Below, in pieces: positions 18,261 to 26,261 of a DNA stretch of 64,000 nt (its first letter is position 1; each line of letters starts with the position of its first letter). The DNA lies in the NCBI GenBank assembly GCA_943788645.1, contig CALSRC010000001.1, positions 62,001-126,000 on the forward strand, read 5' to 3'. Under the pieces are notes generated by a model. The model worked only from the letters and a program-made list of their open reading frames with translations. It was not told the DNA's origin and ran no database searches. Made by a program: the position numbers and the translations under genes. The stretch comes from UA16 sp002292325. Its GTDB lineage: Bacteria; Bacteroidota; Bacteroidia; Flavobacteriales_D; Sanyastnellaceae.

Positions 18261-19313
18261 ATGCGTCAATCTGTTTCCATGCAACACAGCACACAGCACC
18301 TTCCGTTCCCTTTCATCGCATTTTTGCTTTGCCTCGGTGCATCATCTTGCATGTCCGATTCCGGAGATCGGGTTTGGACGGAACAAGGACAAATCCACAC
18401 CTCCGAAGGGCCTCATTTCATCCAAGGCGTTTGTTACCATCCCGTCGCCATCGGCGAAGACAAGCGCAGCTTTGAATCATTGACACAGGACCTCGCCCTC
18501 ATGAAGGAAATGGGTGTCAACACCCTTCGCGTGTATGAACCGATCGCTTCAAAGTCCGAGTTGGACCAAATCAGTGAAGCCGGTATGAAGGTCATCATCG
18601 GGTTTGGGTACAACCAAGACGGTGTGTACGATTTGCAATCGGGCACCTATTTGGATTACATCCAATCATTCAAATCCCACCCGGCCATCCTGTTCTGGGA
18701 ACTCGGAAATGAGTACAACTTCCATCCCGAGTGGTTTGGCGGATCGTTGGATGTGTGGTACCAGGCGCTTCGAACAGCTGCCAATGCGATCCACGCGGAA
18801 GACCCCAACCATCCCGTGGGCACCGCGCACGGTGAAGTTCCAGAAGCCGAATTACTCGATGAACTTGGGTGCATTGACATCTGGGGGTTGAACGTATACC
18901 GTTGGGATGAATCCCACACGGCGCTTGAAGATTTTGCCCAACGCAGCGACAAACCGATGTACTTCTCTGAGCTCGGTGCGGACAGTTACATGGCGATCGG
19001 TCAATTGGGGTATGAAGAAGGTGAAAATCAGCGGGCGCAAGCCGATGCAACGCAAAATTTGCTTGAGCACATCTTGACGGATTCCACCCGCGCCGCAGGG
19101 GTGGCGGTCTTTTCGTTTACCGATGGTTGGTGGAAGGCCGGGCAACCCGATCAGCAAGACATGGGCGGCTGGGCACCGGGGAGCAGCGGTGTTCCGTATG
19201 ACGCGACGGCCAATGAGGAATATTGGGGACTCGTGGACATCGATCGGAATAAGAAGGAGGCCTTTTGGGTCGTGAAGTCGTTTTACGATTCATACAATGA
19301 AACCGAACAGTAG
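18261..19313 (+). CDS. Clan GH-A glycoside hydrolase-like lipoprotein
   Basis: A 350-residue protein. The first 30 residues form a lipoprotein signal (hydrophobic FPFIAFLLCLGASSC, Cys30). The body is a TIM barrel with two likely catalytic glutamates: Glu151 in FWELGNEYNF and Glu237 in MYFSELGADS, 86 residues apart. This is the clan-A arrangement. The closest described families are GH2 C-terminal barrels, GH5 and GH158; I cannot choose by eye. As the only exported enzyme of the locus, it would act on beta-glucan at the cell envelope before uptake by the adjoining symporter. The family assignment is tentative, but the hydrolase class is well supported. Confidence 0.7.
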   Translation: MRQSVSMQHSTQHLPFPFIAFLLCLGASSCMSDSGDRVWTEQGQIHTSEGPHFIQGVCYHPVAIGEDKRSFESLTQDLALMKEMGVNTLRVYEPIASKSELDQISEAGMKVIIGFGYNQDGVYDLQSGTYLDYIQSFKSHPAILFWELGNEYNFHPEWFGGSLDVWYQALRTAANAIHAEDPNHPVGTAHGEVPEAELLDELGCIDIWGLNVYRWDESHTALEDFAQRSDKPMYFSELGADSYMAIGQLGYEEGENQRAQADATQNLLEHILTDSTRAAGVAVFSFTDGWWKAGQPDQQDMGGWAPGSSGVPYDATANEEYWGLVDIDRNKKEAFWVVKSFYDSYNETEQ

Positions 19314-19336
19314 CCGCTGAGCGAATCTGGCATCCA

Positions 19337-20803
19337 ATGAAAGCTGATAAAATCAAGGTAACAGTGTATGAGACGTCTCGGCGAGGGGGCAGATTTCATG
19401 CTGTCCCGCAAGATTTGATCGCAAAACGCAATGAACCTGACCCGTCGGAAGTGACGGTGCTGGTCCAATCCGACCAACGAAAGCAGCGCATCACCGGGTT
19501 CGGGGGATCGTTCACCGATGCATCCGCATTTTTGGTGCACCAGATGAGCCCTTCGCAACGTCAACGCATCATGGAGGCCTATTTCCACGAAGATGGAGCA
19601 TGCTATTCACTGACGCGAACGCACATGAACTCGTGTGATTTCTCGCGGTTTCAATACAGTTATGCGCCAGTGGAAGGGGATGTGGATTTGAAGCATTTCA
19701 GCATTGAGCCGGATCGGGAATTTCTCATCCCCATGATGCAGGCTGCACAGGAAATTTCGAAAGATGGCTTTGGCATCATCGCCTCGCCGTGGACCGCTCC
19801 GCCTTGGATGAAGGACAATAACGCCTGGGTTGGAGGGCATTTGCGCCCAGAAATGCAGCCAACATGGGCCCAGTTTTTTGTCAAGTACGCCGATGCGTAT
19901 GAAGCCGAGGGGCTTCCGATTTGGGGCTTTACGGTCGAAAATGAGCCGCATGGAAATGGCGACAATTGGGAGAGCATGCTCTACTCTCCGGAGCAGATGA
20001 CGGAATTTGTGCAATTGCATTTGGGCCCTGCCTTGAAGGAAAATGGCCTTGGACACCTGAATGTGTTGGGCTATGACCAAAACCGCGAGGGATTGGATGA
20101 GTGGGTTTCTGTCATGTACCGCGATGCAGAAAGCGCGCAGTATTTCGACGGCACCGCAGTCCATTGGTACGAGAGCACGCATGACTATTTCCCGGCGGCC
20201 TTGGAGCGCGCTCACGAAGCAGCTCCCAATAAATTCCTGATTCAAACGGAGGCCTGCTGCGATGCGCAGACGCCTGTTTGGCAAGATGACGACTGGTATT
20301 GGCGCGCAGAGGCGACGGACTGGGGCTACACGTGGCGAGAACCCGAGAAAAAACACTTGCACCCCAAGTATGCGCCGGTCCACCGGTACGCCCGCGACAT
20401 CATCGGATGCCTGAACCATTGGGTGGACGGCTGGATCGATTGGAACATGGTGCTCGACCGCCAAGGCGGCCCCAATTGGTTCGAAAATTGGTGCATTGCA
20501 CCGGTGATCGTGGACCCGGCCGCAGATGACGTTTATTTCACGCCACTCTTTGACGTGATGTGCCATTTTAGCAAGTTCCTCCGGCCCGGAGCAACCGTTT
20601 TGGCAAGCGAATGCAACGACCCCGAATTGATGACCGTTGCCGCAGAAACAGCGGATGGAACGCACGTTTTGGTCTGTTTCAATCCCGGGCAAGCACCCCG
20701 CACCTTGTGCATCGCAGGCCTCTCAGAAGATGTGCGGATTCGCATTGATTCTGAAGCCATTCAAACGATTATAATCAGCTCACAAAATCCCTCAAATCCA
20801 TAA
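19337..20803 (+). CDS. GH30 family glycoside hydrolase (beta-1,6-glucan branch removal likely)
   Basis: A 488-residue enzyme with the GH30 barrel plus beta-sandwich. GFGGSFTDAS (residues 54-63) and ASPWTAPPWMKDN precede the acid/base Glu203 in FTVENEPHGNGDN and the nucleophile Glu305 in LIQTEACCD. GH30_1/GH30_3 members remove beta-1,6-linked glucose, the branches of laminarin. No signal peptide is visible. Working beside GH17 and a beta-1,3-glucan phosphorylase it probably debranches imported oligosaccharides. It is 23 nt after the clan-A lipoprotein gene and 4 nt before the symporter gene. Confidence 0.88.
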   Translation: MKADKIKVTVYETSRRGGRFHAVPQDLIAKRNEPDPSEVTVLVQSDQRKQRITGFGGSFTDASAFLVHQMSPSQRQRIMEAYFHEDGACYSLTRTHMNSCDFSRFQYSYAPVEGDVDLKHFSIEPDREFLIPMMQAAQEISKDGFGIIASPWTAPPWMKDNNAWVGGHLRPEMQPTWAQFFVKYADAYEAEGLPIWGFTVENEPHGNGDNWESMLYSPEQMTEFVQLHLGPALKENGLGHLNVLGYDQNREGLDEWVSVMYRDAESAQYFDGTAVHWYESTHDYFPAALERAHEAAPNKFLIQTEACCDAQTPVWQDDDWYWRAEATDWGYTWREPEKKHLHPKYAPVHRYARDIIGCLNHWVDGWIDWNMVLDRQGGPNWFENWCIAPVIVDPAADDVYFTPLFDVMCHFSKFLRPGATVLASECNDPELMTVAAETADGTHVLVCFNPGQAPRTLCIAGLSEDVRIRIDSEAIQTIIISSQNPSNP

Positions 20804-20807
20804 ATCC

Positions 20808-22238
20808 ATGGAAAATTCGACATCGCCCTCAACGCAGGCCGTTTCAATGGGCCAGAAGGTCGCATTTGGCTTCGGCATGCTGGCCAACCAAATGTTTCCC
20901 GCTGCACTCGGTGTGTTCATCATTGTTTTGGTTCAAGACCTCGGTTTTGCCGCCCTTCTCTGGGGGGTCATCCAATTCTTGCCGCGCATTTTCGACGCCA
21001 TCACCGACCCCATCATGGGATTCATTTCGGACAATACCCGCTCGAAATGGGGAAGGCGCAGGCAGTACGTTTTCATCGGAGCAATCCTCATGGGGATTGC
21101 CTACGTGGCCATGTGGCAGCTTTACGAAGGAGATGGTGTGCTGTACAATTTCATTTATTTCTTGGCTTGGTCGCTCGTCTTTTACCTCGGGCTGACCATC
21201 TTCAGCGTGCCTTACGTGGCCATGGGGTATGAAATCAGTGAAGACTTTCACGAACGCACCAACATCATGGCCATTGCGCAGTTCATCGGACAGTGGGCCT
21301 GGGTCATCGCTCCTTGGTTTTGGGTGATTCTCTACGATCCTGCCTGGTTTCCAGAGGGCGCCGCTCAGGGCGTGCGAGACCTGTCCATTTGGGTGGCCAT
21401 TCCGTGCACCATTTTTGCGCTCATTCCGGCCATTTTCATCAAAAGCAAGTCCACACTGGACCGGACTGATTTTGTGCCGATCAGCGTGGCACAGGTGACC
21501 CGAAGCGTAAAGGACATCTTCGTTTCTGCATTCCAAGCCTTCCGCATCAAGCAATTCCGACAAATTGCCGGAGCGACCTTTTTGATTTTCAATTCGTTCA
21601 ATGTGATTGCCGCCTACACGTTCCTGATCATTGTGCACTACTTATTCAACAGCGATCCTGCAAGCGCAGGCGTCTGGCCGGCTTTGCACGGTTCTGTGGG
21701 GGCGTTGGTCACCACCTTCCTGGTGATTCCGCTGGTGGCGCAAATGTCCAAGCGGATGGGCAAGAAGAAGGCTTTCATTGTGTCTCAATTGATTTCCATC
21801 ATCGGATACATCTTGTTTTGGTTCCTGTTTGTCCCCGGCAAACCGCACTTGTTTCTCTATGCACTGCCCTTCCATTCTTTCGGAATTGGCAGCTTGTTCA
21901 CCATCATGATGAGCATGACCGCCGATGTCTGCGATTTGGATGAATTGCAAACGGGCAAACGACGCGAAGGCGTTCTGGGAGCGGTGTATTGGTGGATGGT
22001 CAAACTCGGCTTTGGTGTCGCGGCATTGCTCGGAGGGTTTATCCTTTCCGTTGTTGGGTTCGATGCCAGCGATGTCACGGAATCCTCCATCACGGGCATG
22101 CGCATGTTCTACACGCTTCTTCCGATTGCAGGGGTTGTGGGCGCCATTTTCATCATGAAAAACTACGACATCACAGAGGCGAGGGCAGTGGAAATCAAGG
22201 CGGAATTGGTCAAGAAGCGAAAGGCAACAAACGGATAA
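20808..22238 (+). CDS. GPH-family (MFS superfamily) sugar:cation symporter
   Basis: A 476-residue inner-membrane carrier with about 12 hydrophobic segments. The signature after helix 2, DAITDPIMGFISDNTRSKWGRRR (key residues Asp, Asp-Pro, Gly, Ser-Asp, Arg, GRRR), identifies the glycoside-pentoside-hexuronide family rather than a generic MFS. A second family feature, MTADVCDLDELQTGKRREG, lies in the loop between helices 10 and 11. It likely imports glucan oligosaccharides for the cytoplasmic GH17, GH30 and phosphorylase genes around it. There is no SusC/SusD pair in the window, so outer-membrane entry must be encoded elsewhere or be passive. Confidence 0.88.
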   Translation: MENSTSPSTQAVSMGQKVAFGFGMLANQMFPAALGVFIIVLVQDLGFAALLWGVIQFLPRIFDAITDPIMGFISDNTRSKWGRRRQYVFIGAILMGIAYVAMWQLYEGDGVLYNFIYFLAWSLVFYLGLTIFSVPYVAMGYEISEDFHERTNIMAIAQFIGQWAWVIAPWFWVILYDPAWFPEGAAQGVRDLSIWVAIPCTIFALIPAIFIKSKSTLDRTDFVPISVAQVTRSVKDIFVSAFQAFRIKQFRQIAGATFLIFNSFNVIAAYTFLIIVHYLFNSDPASAGVWPALHGSVGALVTTFLVIPLVAQMSKRMGKKKAFIVSQLISIIGYILFWFLFVPGKPHLFLYALPFHSFGIGSLFTIMMSMTADVCDLDELQTGKRREGVLGAVYWWMVKLGFGVAALLGGFILSVVGFDASDVTESSITGMRMFYTLLPIAGVVGAIFIMKNYDITEARAVEIKAELVKKRKATNG

Positions 22239-22270
22239 TAGAAAAACATCACATCCCGAAAGCACAGGAT

Positions 22271-23155
22271 ATGTCGTACAGAAAAGAGAAAGTACTGTCG
22301 TTGACAGGAACGGAAGTCAATGGACTGGATCGCAGCGCGCTGCAGGAGCAGTGTGCCTTGCATTTGAACGAAAAGATGCACGGTGTCTGCTTCAGCCCTT
22401 ATGAAGGAGACCAAGAGCCGGGTGATCCCATTTCAGAGGAGCAAGTGCGCAGAAAACTCGCGCTCCTTCAACCGCACACAAATTGGATCCGTGTCTTTTC
22501 CTGCACCGAAGGGAATGACATCATCCCTCAGTTGGCACGCGAGTACGGATTGAAAACGTTGGTGGGCGCCTGGGTGGGCGATGATGAGGAAAAAAACGAG
22601 GAAGAGATCGAGCGACTGATTGAATTGGCGCGTGCCGGCTTCGTCGACATTGCGGCCGTGGGAAATGAAGTCATGTACCGGAAGGAGTTGGAGGAGTCCG
22701 AGCTGATCGCCTACATCAATCGGGTCAAGGAAGCCATTCCGGAGGTTCCCGTGGGTTATGTCGACGCCTACTACGAATTCACCAATCGCCCGAAAATCAC
22801 CGAAGCGTGCGATGTGATTTTGGCCAATTGCTACCCGTACTGGGAAGGATGCCACAGCGATTATTCCTTGCTGTACATGAAGCAGATGTATTACCAAGCA
22901 AAACAAGCGGCACCGAACAAAAAAGTCATCATCACCGAGACCGGATGGCCGAGCGCGGGAGATTCGCTGGGTGCTGCCGATCCCGGCTACGAAAATGCCC
23001 TCAAGTATTTCATCAACGCGCAGAGTTGGTCCCAAAAAGAAGGGATCGAGATGTTCTACTTTTCTGCTTTTGACGAGGCCTGGAAGGTGGGAGCTGAAGG
23101 CAGTGTTGGTGCGTTTTGGGGCCTCTGGGACCACACCGGAAAACGCAAGTTCTAA
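22271..23155 (+). CDS. GH17 family glucanase-type enzyme (second copy)
   Basis: A 294-residue GH17 barrel, shorter than the first copy. Glu133 in IAAVGNEVM is the acid/base and Glu224 in VIITETGWPS the nucleophile. FYFSAFDEAWK closes the active site, as in plant and bacterial GH17. The start ATG 22271 follows the symporter stop by 32 nt; the frame is open further upstream but that part is a shadow of the symporter gene. No signal peptide. Two divergent GH17s in one locus suggest a division such as endo-cleavage and transglycosylation or exo-action. Confidence 0.87.
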   Translation: MSYRKEKVLSLTGTEVNGLDRSALQEQCALHLNEKMHGVCFSPYEGDQEPGDPISEEQVRRKLALLQPHTNWIRVFSCTEGNDIIPQLAREYGLKTLVGAWVGDDEEKNEEEIERLIELARAGFVDIAAVGNEVMYRKELEESELIAYINRVKEAIPEVPVGYVDAYYEFTNRPKITEACDVILANCYPYWEGCHSDYSLLYMKQMYYQAKQAAPNKKVIITETGWPSAGDSLGAADPGYENALKYFINAQSWSQKEGIEMFYFSAFDEAWKVGAEGSVGAFWGLWDHTGKRKF

Positions 23156-23283
23156 GCGGCCCTGATTTGACCAGGTTCATCAGCTTTGAACCTTCAGGTC
23201 TTTCACAAAAAGTCACGGAGTCACTGACCCCTTTGTCAAACAGCACGAGATCGTAGTGGCCTTTATCCAATTCAAATCACGAC

Positions 23284-23718
23284 TTAATTTTGTAAAAAGT
23301 AATTTACTAAACTATTGTTATCGTCATCAAATACGGTATAGGTTTCACCTCCATCAATAGTGACATCTAATTCAATAAAACAACTATATCCACCAGCTAA
23401 GACACTAATATAATCACCAACACCAATCGTATAGGTGACTGTAGTGTCTACTATAATGTTTTCAGGATAAGAATTATAAGTGAATATGGTATCGGAGTAT
23501 GACGAAGTGTTTACAATCGAGCCCAGTCCAAAATTACCGTAAAATGTAAGTTCAACCACTTTATTACCCTCCATAGGATTTAAAGTTTCAAGGTTTGATT
23601 CATAAATAACACTAGTTGAATCTTCAACAAATACGGTTTCGTTCATGTAAGATTCTTTAGTACAACTGAATAGGACTAAAGGTAATAAGGCTAGGTATAG
23701 GTGGTTTTCCATAAACAT
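23284..23718 (-). CDS. Small lipoprotein, 144 aa, unknown, AT-rich
   Basis: The N-terminus has a short hydrophobic run ending in LPLVLFSCTKES, a lipobox with Cys19 (counting from the first Met). The second Met (ATG 23712) is an equally good start. The mature part is acidic and Thr/Ser/Tyr-rich, with two segments that look like a beta-sandwich carrying a GGETYTVFDDDNN edge. No family recognised. The base composition is visibly AT-richer than flanking genes, as in the following 400 bp, which suggests later arrival. Confidence 0.6.
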   Translation of the reverse strand: MFMENHLYLALLPLVLFSCTKESYMNETVFVEDSTSVIYESNLETLNPMEGNKVVELTFYGNFGLGSIVNTSSYSDTIFTYNSYPENIIVDTTVTYTIGVGDYISVLAGGYSCFIELDVTIDGGETYTVFDDDNNSLVNYFLQN

Positions 23719-24403
23719 TCAAAAAAGGTAAATAAAAAAAAGTAAGTTTTTCAATTAACAATGATTTGAAATAGTTAAATATCCGGGCAATGAGGTGTTT
23801 CTAACCTCATATTAATATGGCCGTCCATTCGAACAACCTCCGTGTGAATCACAACCTGTTCCTCCACATTGTTTATGGTTTATGCCTTTTCATCCGAGAT
23901 GAACACTTTATGCAGGTAGGGTTAAATAGCCCTAAGTTTTTTCAATTTTTCCCAGTAAAATAAGTACTTATTTTTTGGGGTACGAAATGCATATGCACGC
24001 CATTCAGCAACTCTTCTTTGAAGATTTGTCATCAGAAAAATTGCAATGCCGCAATAGCACCCTCAACTTGCGATGGGTCATCAATAAAAAAACAAATTCA
24101 TAACTAGAGCTAAAACACACTCATCCCCGAGGGCCCTTTTTCATTCAAATCCGACGAATGGCTCACCGGGCCAAAGCCTGTTAGGCTTTGTATTTGTCGC
24201 CAGTTACAACGGCCAACCCTTTCAAAGAACTGTGTGCTTTGTACTTTTCGCCCGTAATCAGGGCTTCTGCCAAATCCCGCAGTACTCAGGTTAGGCGATC
24301 AGCGAGCCCTGGAGGCAACAGCCTTGAAAGCCTTGCGGCGCTTGGAAAGCGACATTGGACCACCTGACCTCAATTCCACAAAACGCTGTAATTTCGAAAT
24401 ATC
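23719..24403. other. 685-bp stretch without a convincing gene
   Basis: AT-rich on the left, mixed on the right. No long frame fits. On the minus strand near 24304-24360 a short frame reads MSLSKRRKAFKAVASRAR and stops. In another frame just beyond it (about 24185-24290) a stretch reads VLRDLAEALITGEKYKAHSS and then repeats GDKYKA. Together they could be the remains of one small basic protein gene broken by a shift, but nothing identifies it. Confidence 0.4.
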
Positions 24404-25921
24404 ATGATTGCTTTCTTTCGTCAACACCTTCCCTCAGCCTTTCTCCTGTTTAGCGCTTGCTTTTTGGGGTCCAATGCGGTAGCTCAATGGGTTCAGCTCT
24501 CCGCCGGTTCACAGCACGTTGTAGCCATTAACCAGCGGGGCCAACTGGAAGCTTGGGGAAGCAACGCGCACCATCAGTGCGAAGTTCCGCCCATCACCAA
24601 TGCCATTGCCGTGGCCGCTGGAGATAAACACACCTTGGCGTTGGATGACGAAGGAAACGTTTATGCGTGGGGAAGGAACAGTGATGGGCAGTGCGATGTA
24701 CCCAAGGGGTTGAAGGCAAGAGCCATCGCCGCAGGTTCCTCACATTCTGTTGCAATCAACACCAAAGGGCACTTGGTCGCCTGGGGAAATAACCGATTCA
24801 ATCAATGCGCCATTCCAAGCAGCCTCCAGTCCACTCAAGTGGCCGCCATTGATGCTGGCGCTCTCCACACGGTGGTCATCACTGAGGCTGGATTGCTGCG
24901 CGGCTGGGGAAGCAGCAACGCGGGAGAATCCTCGCCGCCGAGGGACATCCCGGTCACTGCTTTGGATTGTTCTGGTAGCCGATGCGTAGCACTTCAGGCC
25001 AATGGTGAGCTTGTTCAGTGGGGAGGCTACGTCAAGGTAAACTCACCTAAATACACTGAATTTCAATCGATTGCCATTGGAGGAGATGCTGATAGACCGT
25101 TTTTGGCAGCGCAATTTAAAGACGGGTCGTGGCACGATTACTTTTCAAGCAATAGCACTAAGGCCAACGTTCCTCTACCGGAAAACTTAACCGCCGCTCC
25201 TCAACTCATCTCGGCATCAGAGACCCTGTTTGCATGGGTGGACCAAAGCAATCAACTGCATGTGAACTCGGCCTCTTTCATCGACCCCACGTTGTTTGCT
25301 ACACTCGAATCGAAAGGCGAAGCTCCTACTTCTGCTCCTGCCAAGGAAGACCCCGTCGATTACGCAAGGGAATTCTACACGCAGGAAGCTAAATCAAACC
25401 ACAGCCCATTTCACTTCAACCGAGGCCGCGCCTCCGATGTTGCATCCATTGCCATCATACCGGTCGATGGCAATCAGCAATGCGACGGCGCAATTCAGGG
25501 CGCAGCAGACTTGCTACCCCTCGCCGAAACTGCCTTGCTCGGCACCTACCAAGTGCTTGAGCGCGACATGATCGACAAAGCGTTGGAGGAGGTGCGATTG
25601 AGCCTGACGGGAATCACCTCCGAGGAACACGTTTTGGAAGCCGGACGCATCAAGAATGCCAAGGGTCAAACGTGGCCTGTCCGCAGAGTAGACGAGGTTT
25701 TGGCATCTAGACCAGACGTTGCACTTTTTAGCTCCGGAAGCGATGTGTCCAAAAAGTGGGCGTACGCCTTCATTGAACGCGTTTGTGTAGACCGCGAATA
25801 CGCTCTGAGACTAAAGCTGATCGATTGCGAAACGACAGAACTCATCTGGACTGCACTCGGGGTCGGCATGGACGATAGCGAATTTTTCCGCGAAGTCAGC
25901 AATGCCCTCCAAGCCAGGTGA
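24404..25921 (+). CDS. Secreted RCC1-repeat protein with a C-terminal CsgG/TolB-like domain
   Basis: A 505-residue protein. It has a signal peptide (AFLLFSACFLGSNAVAQ, cleaved near residue 27), then at least five RCC1-type repeats of 38-45 residues with the pattern AAGxxHxxAI...G.L.AWG.N (about residues 30-240). After a linker comes a domain (about 345-500) with IAIIPVDG, TYQVLERDMIDKALEEVRLS and a GITSEEHVLEAGRIKNAKG helix. This is the arrangement of CsgG/FlgO-like lipoprotein-associated domains. Its 3' end abuts the convergent nuclease fragment. The fusion of a beta-propeller-like region with a CsgG-like domain suggests an envelope role; the function is unknown. Confidence 0.72.
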   Translation: MIAFFRQHLPSAFLLFSACFLGSNAVAQWVQLSAGSQHVVAINQRGQLEAWGSNAHHQCEVPPITNAIAVAAGDKHTLALDDEGNVYAWGRNSDGQCDVPKGLKARAIAAGSSHSVAINTKGHLVAWGNNRFNQCAIPSSLQSTQVAAIDAGALHTVVITEAGLLRGWGSSNAGESSPPRDIPVTALDCSGSRCVALQANGELVQWGGYVKVNSPKYTEFQSIAIGGDADRPFLAAQFKDGSWHDYFSSNSTKANVPLPENLTAAPQLISASETLFAWVDQSNQLHVNSASFIDPTLFATLESKGEAPTSAPAKEDPVDYAREFYTQEAKSNHSPFHFNRGRASDVASIAIIPVDGNQQCDGAIQGAADLLPLAETALLGTYQVLERDMIDKALEEVRLSLTGITSEEHVLEAGRIKNAKGQTWPVRRVDEVLASRPDVALFSSGSDVSKKWAYAFIERVCVDREYALRLKLIDCETTELIWTALGVGMDDSEFFREVSNALQAR

Positions 25922-26107
25922 TCAGATGATTTGAGGGACAAACCGCTCAAAAAACGACGAAGTCAGCGTCGACCACTCGGACTGTTCACAGATCCATGCC
26001 AGAAAATTCGAATGAAAGAGCTCTTTGGATCCAAGGGAAAAGTGAAATATCGGCGAATCCCCAAGCCTTCTCAATCTTTCGATAAATTGTTCTTGGATCG
26101 CGTGCAT
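25922..26107 (-). pseudogene. Truncated PD-(D/E)XK nuclease (N-terminal 61 residues, copy 2)
   Basis: The 61 residues line up with the start of the nuclease at 11176-12330, including the identical FHFSLGSKELFHSNFLAWI core. The reading stops right after the FVP that precedes the catalytic region in the intact copy. No active-site residue survives. It lies one nucleotide behind a YqaE gene, the same spacing as in the intact pair. The break lies directly against the stop of the convergent RCC1 gene, so a deletion joined the two. Confidence 0.8.
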
Positions 26108-26108
26108 C

Positions 26109-26261
26109 TCACTTTTTGTTTAGGATAATCAATGCCGCAATTACCCCTGGAATCCAGCCGAAGCAGGTTAAAATGAAAACAATCAACAGGCTTCCACAGC
26201 CGCGGTCGTAAACAGCCAAAGGGGGAAATAAAATCGCCAGAATAACCCGAATCAAACTCAT
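26109..26261 (-). CDS. YqaE/Pmp3-family small membrane proteolipid (copy 2)
   Basis: A 50-residue protein nearly the same as copy 1 at 12332-12484: MSLIRV, FPPLAV-DRGCG, CFGWIPGVIAAL and an ILNK tail. Base identity to copy 1 looks like three quarters, so the duplication is not recent. Its start overlaps the stop of the 735-aa membrane protein gene (TGATG), so it is translated with it. Confidence 0.82.
   Translation of the reverse strand: MSLIRVILAILFPPLAVYDRGCGSLLIVFILTCFGWIPGVIAALIILNKK

Noticed and set aside
23013..23270. Minus-strand frame opposite the end of the second GH17
   Set aside because: It mostly overlaps the real GH17 gene. Only about 100 bp are outside it and no family could be recognised.
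24181..24360. Small basic protein (MSLSKRRKAFKAVASRAR) as a gene
   Set aside because: It has 18 codons only, no recognisable family, and the possible continuation is in another frame.
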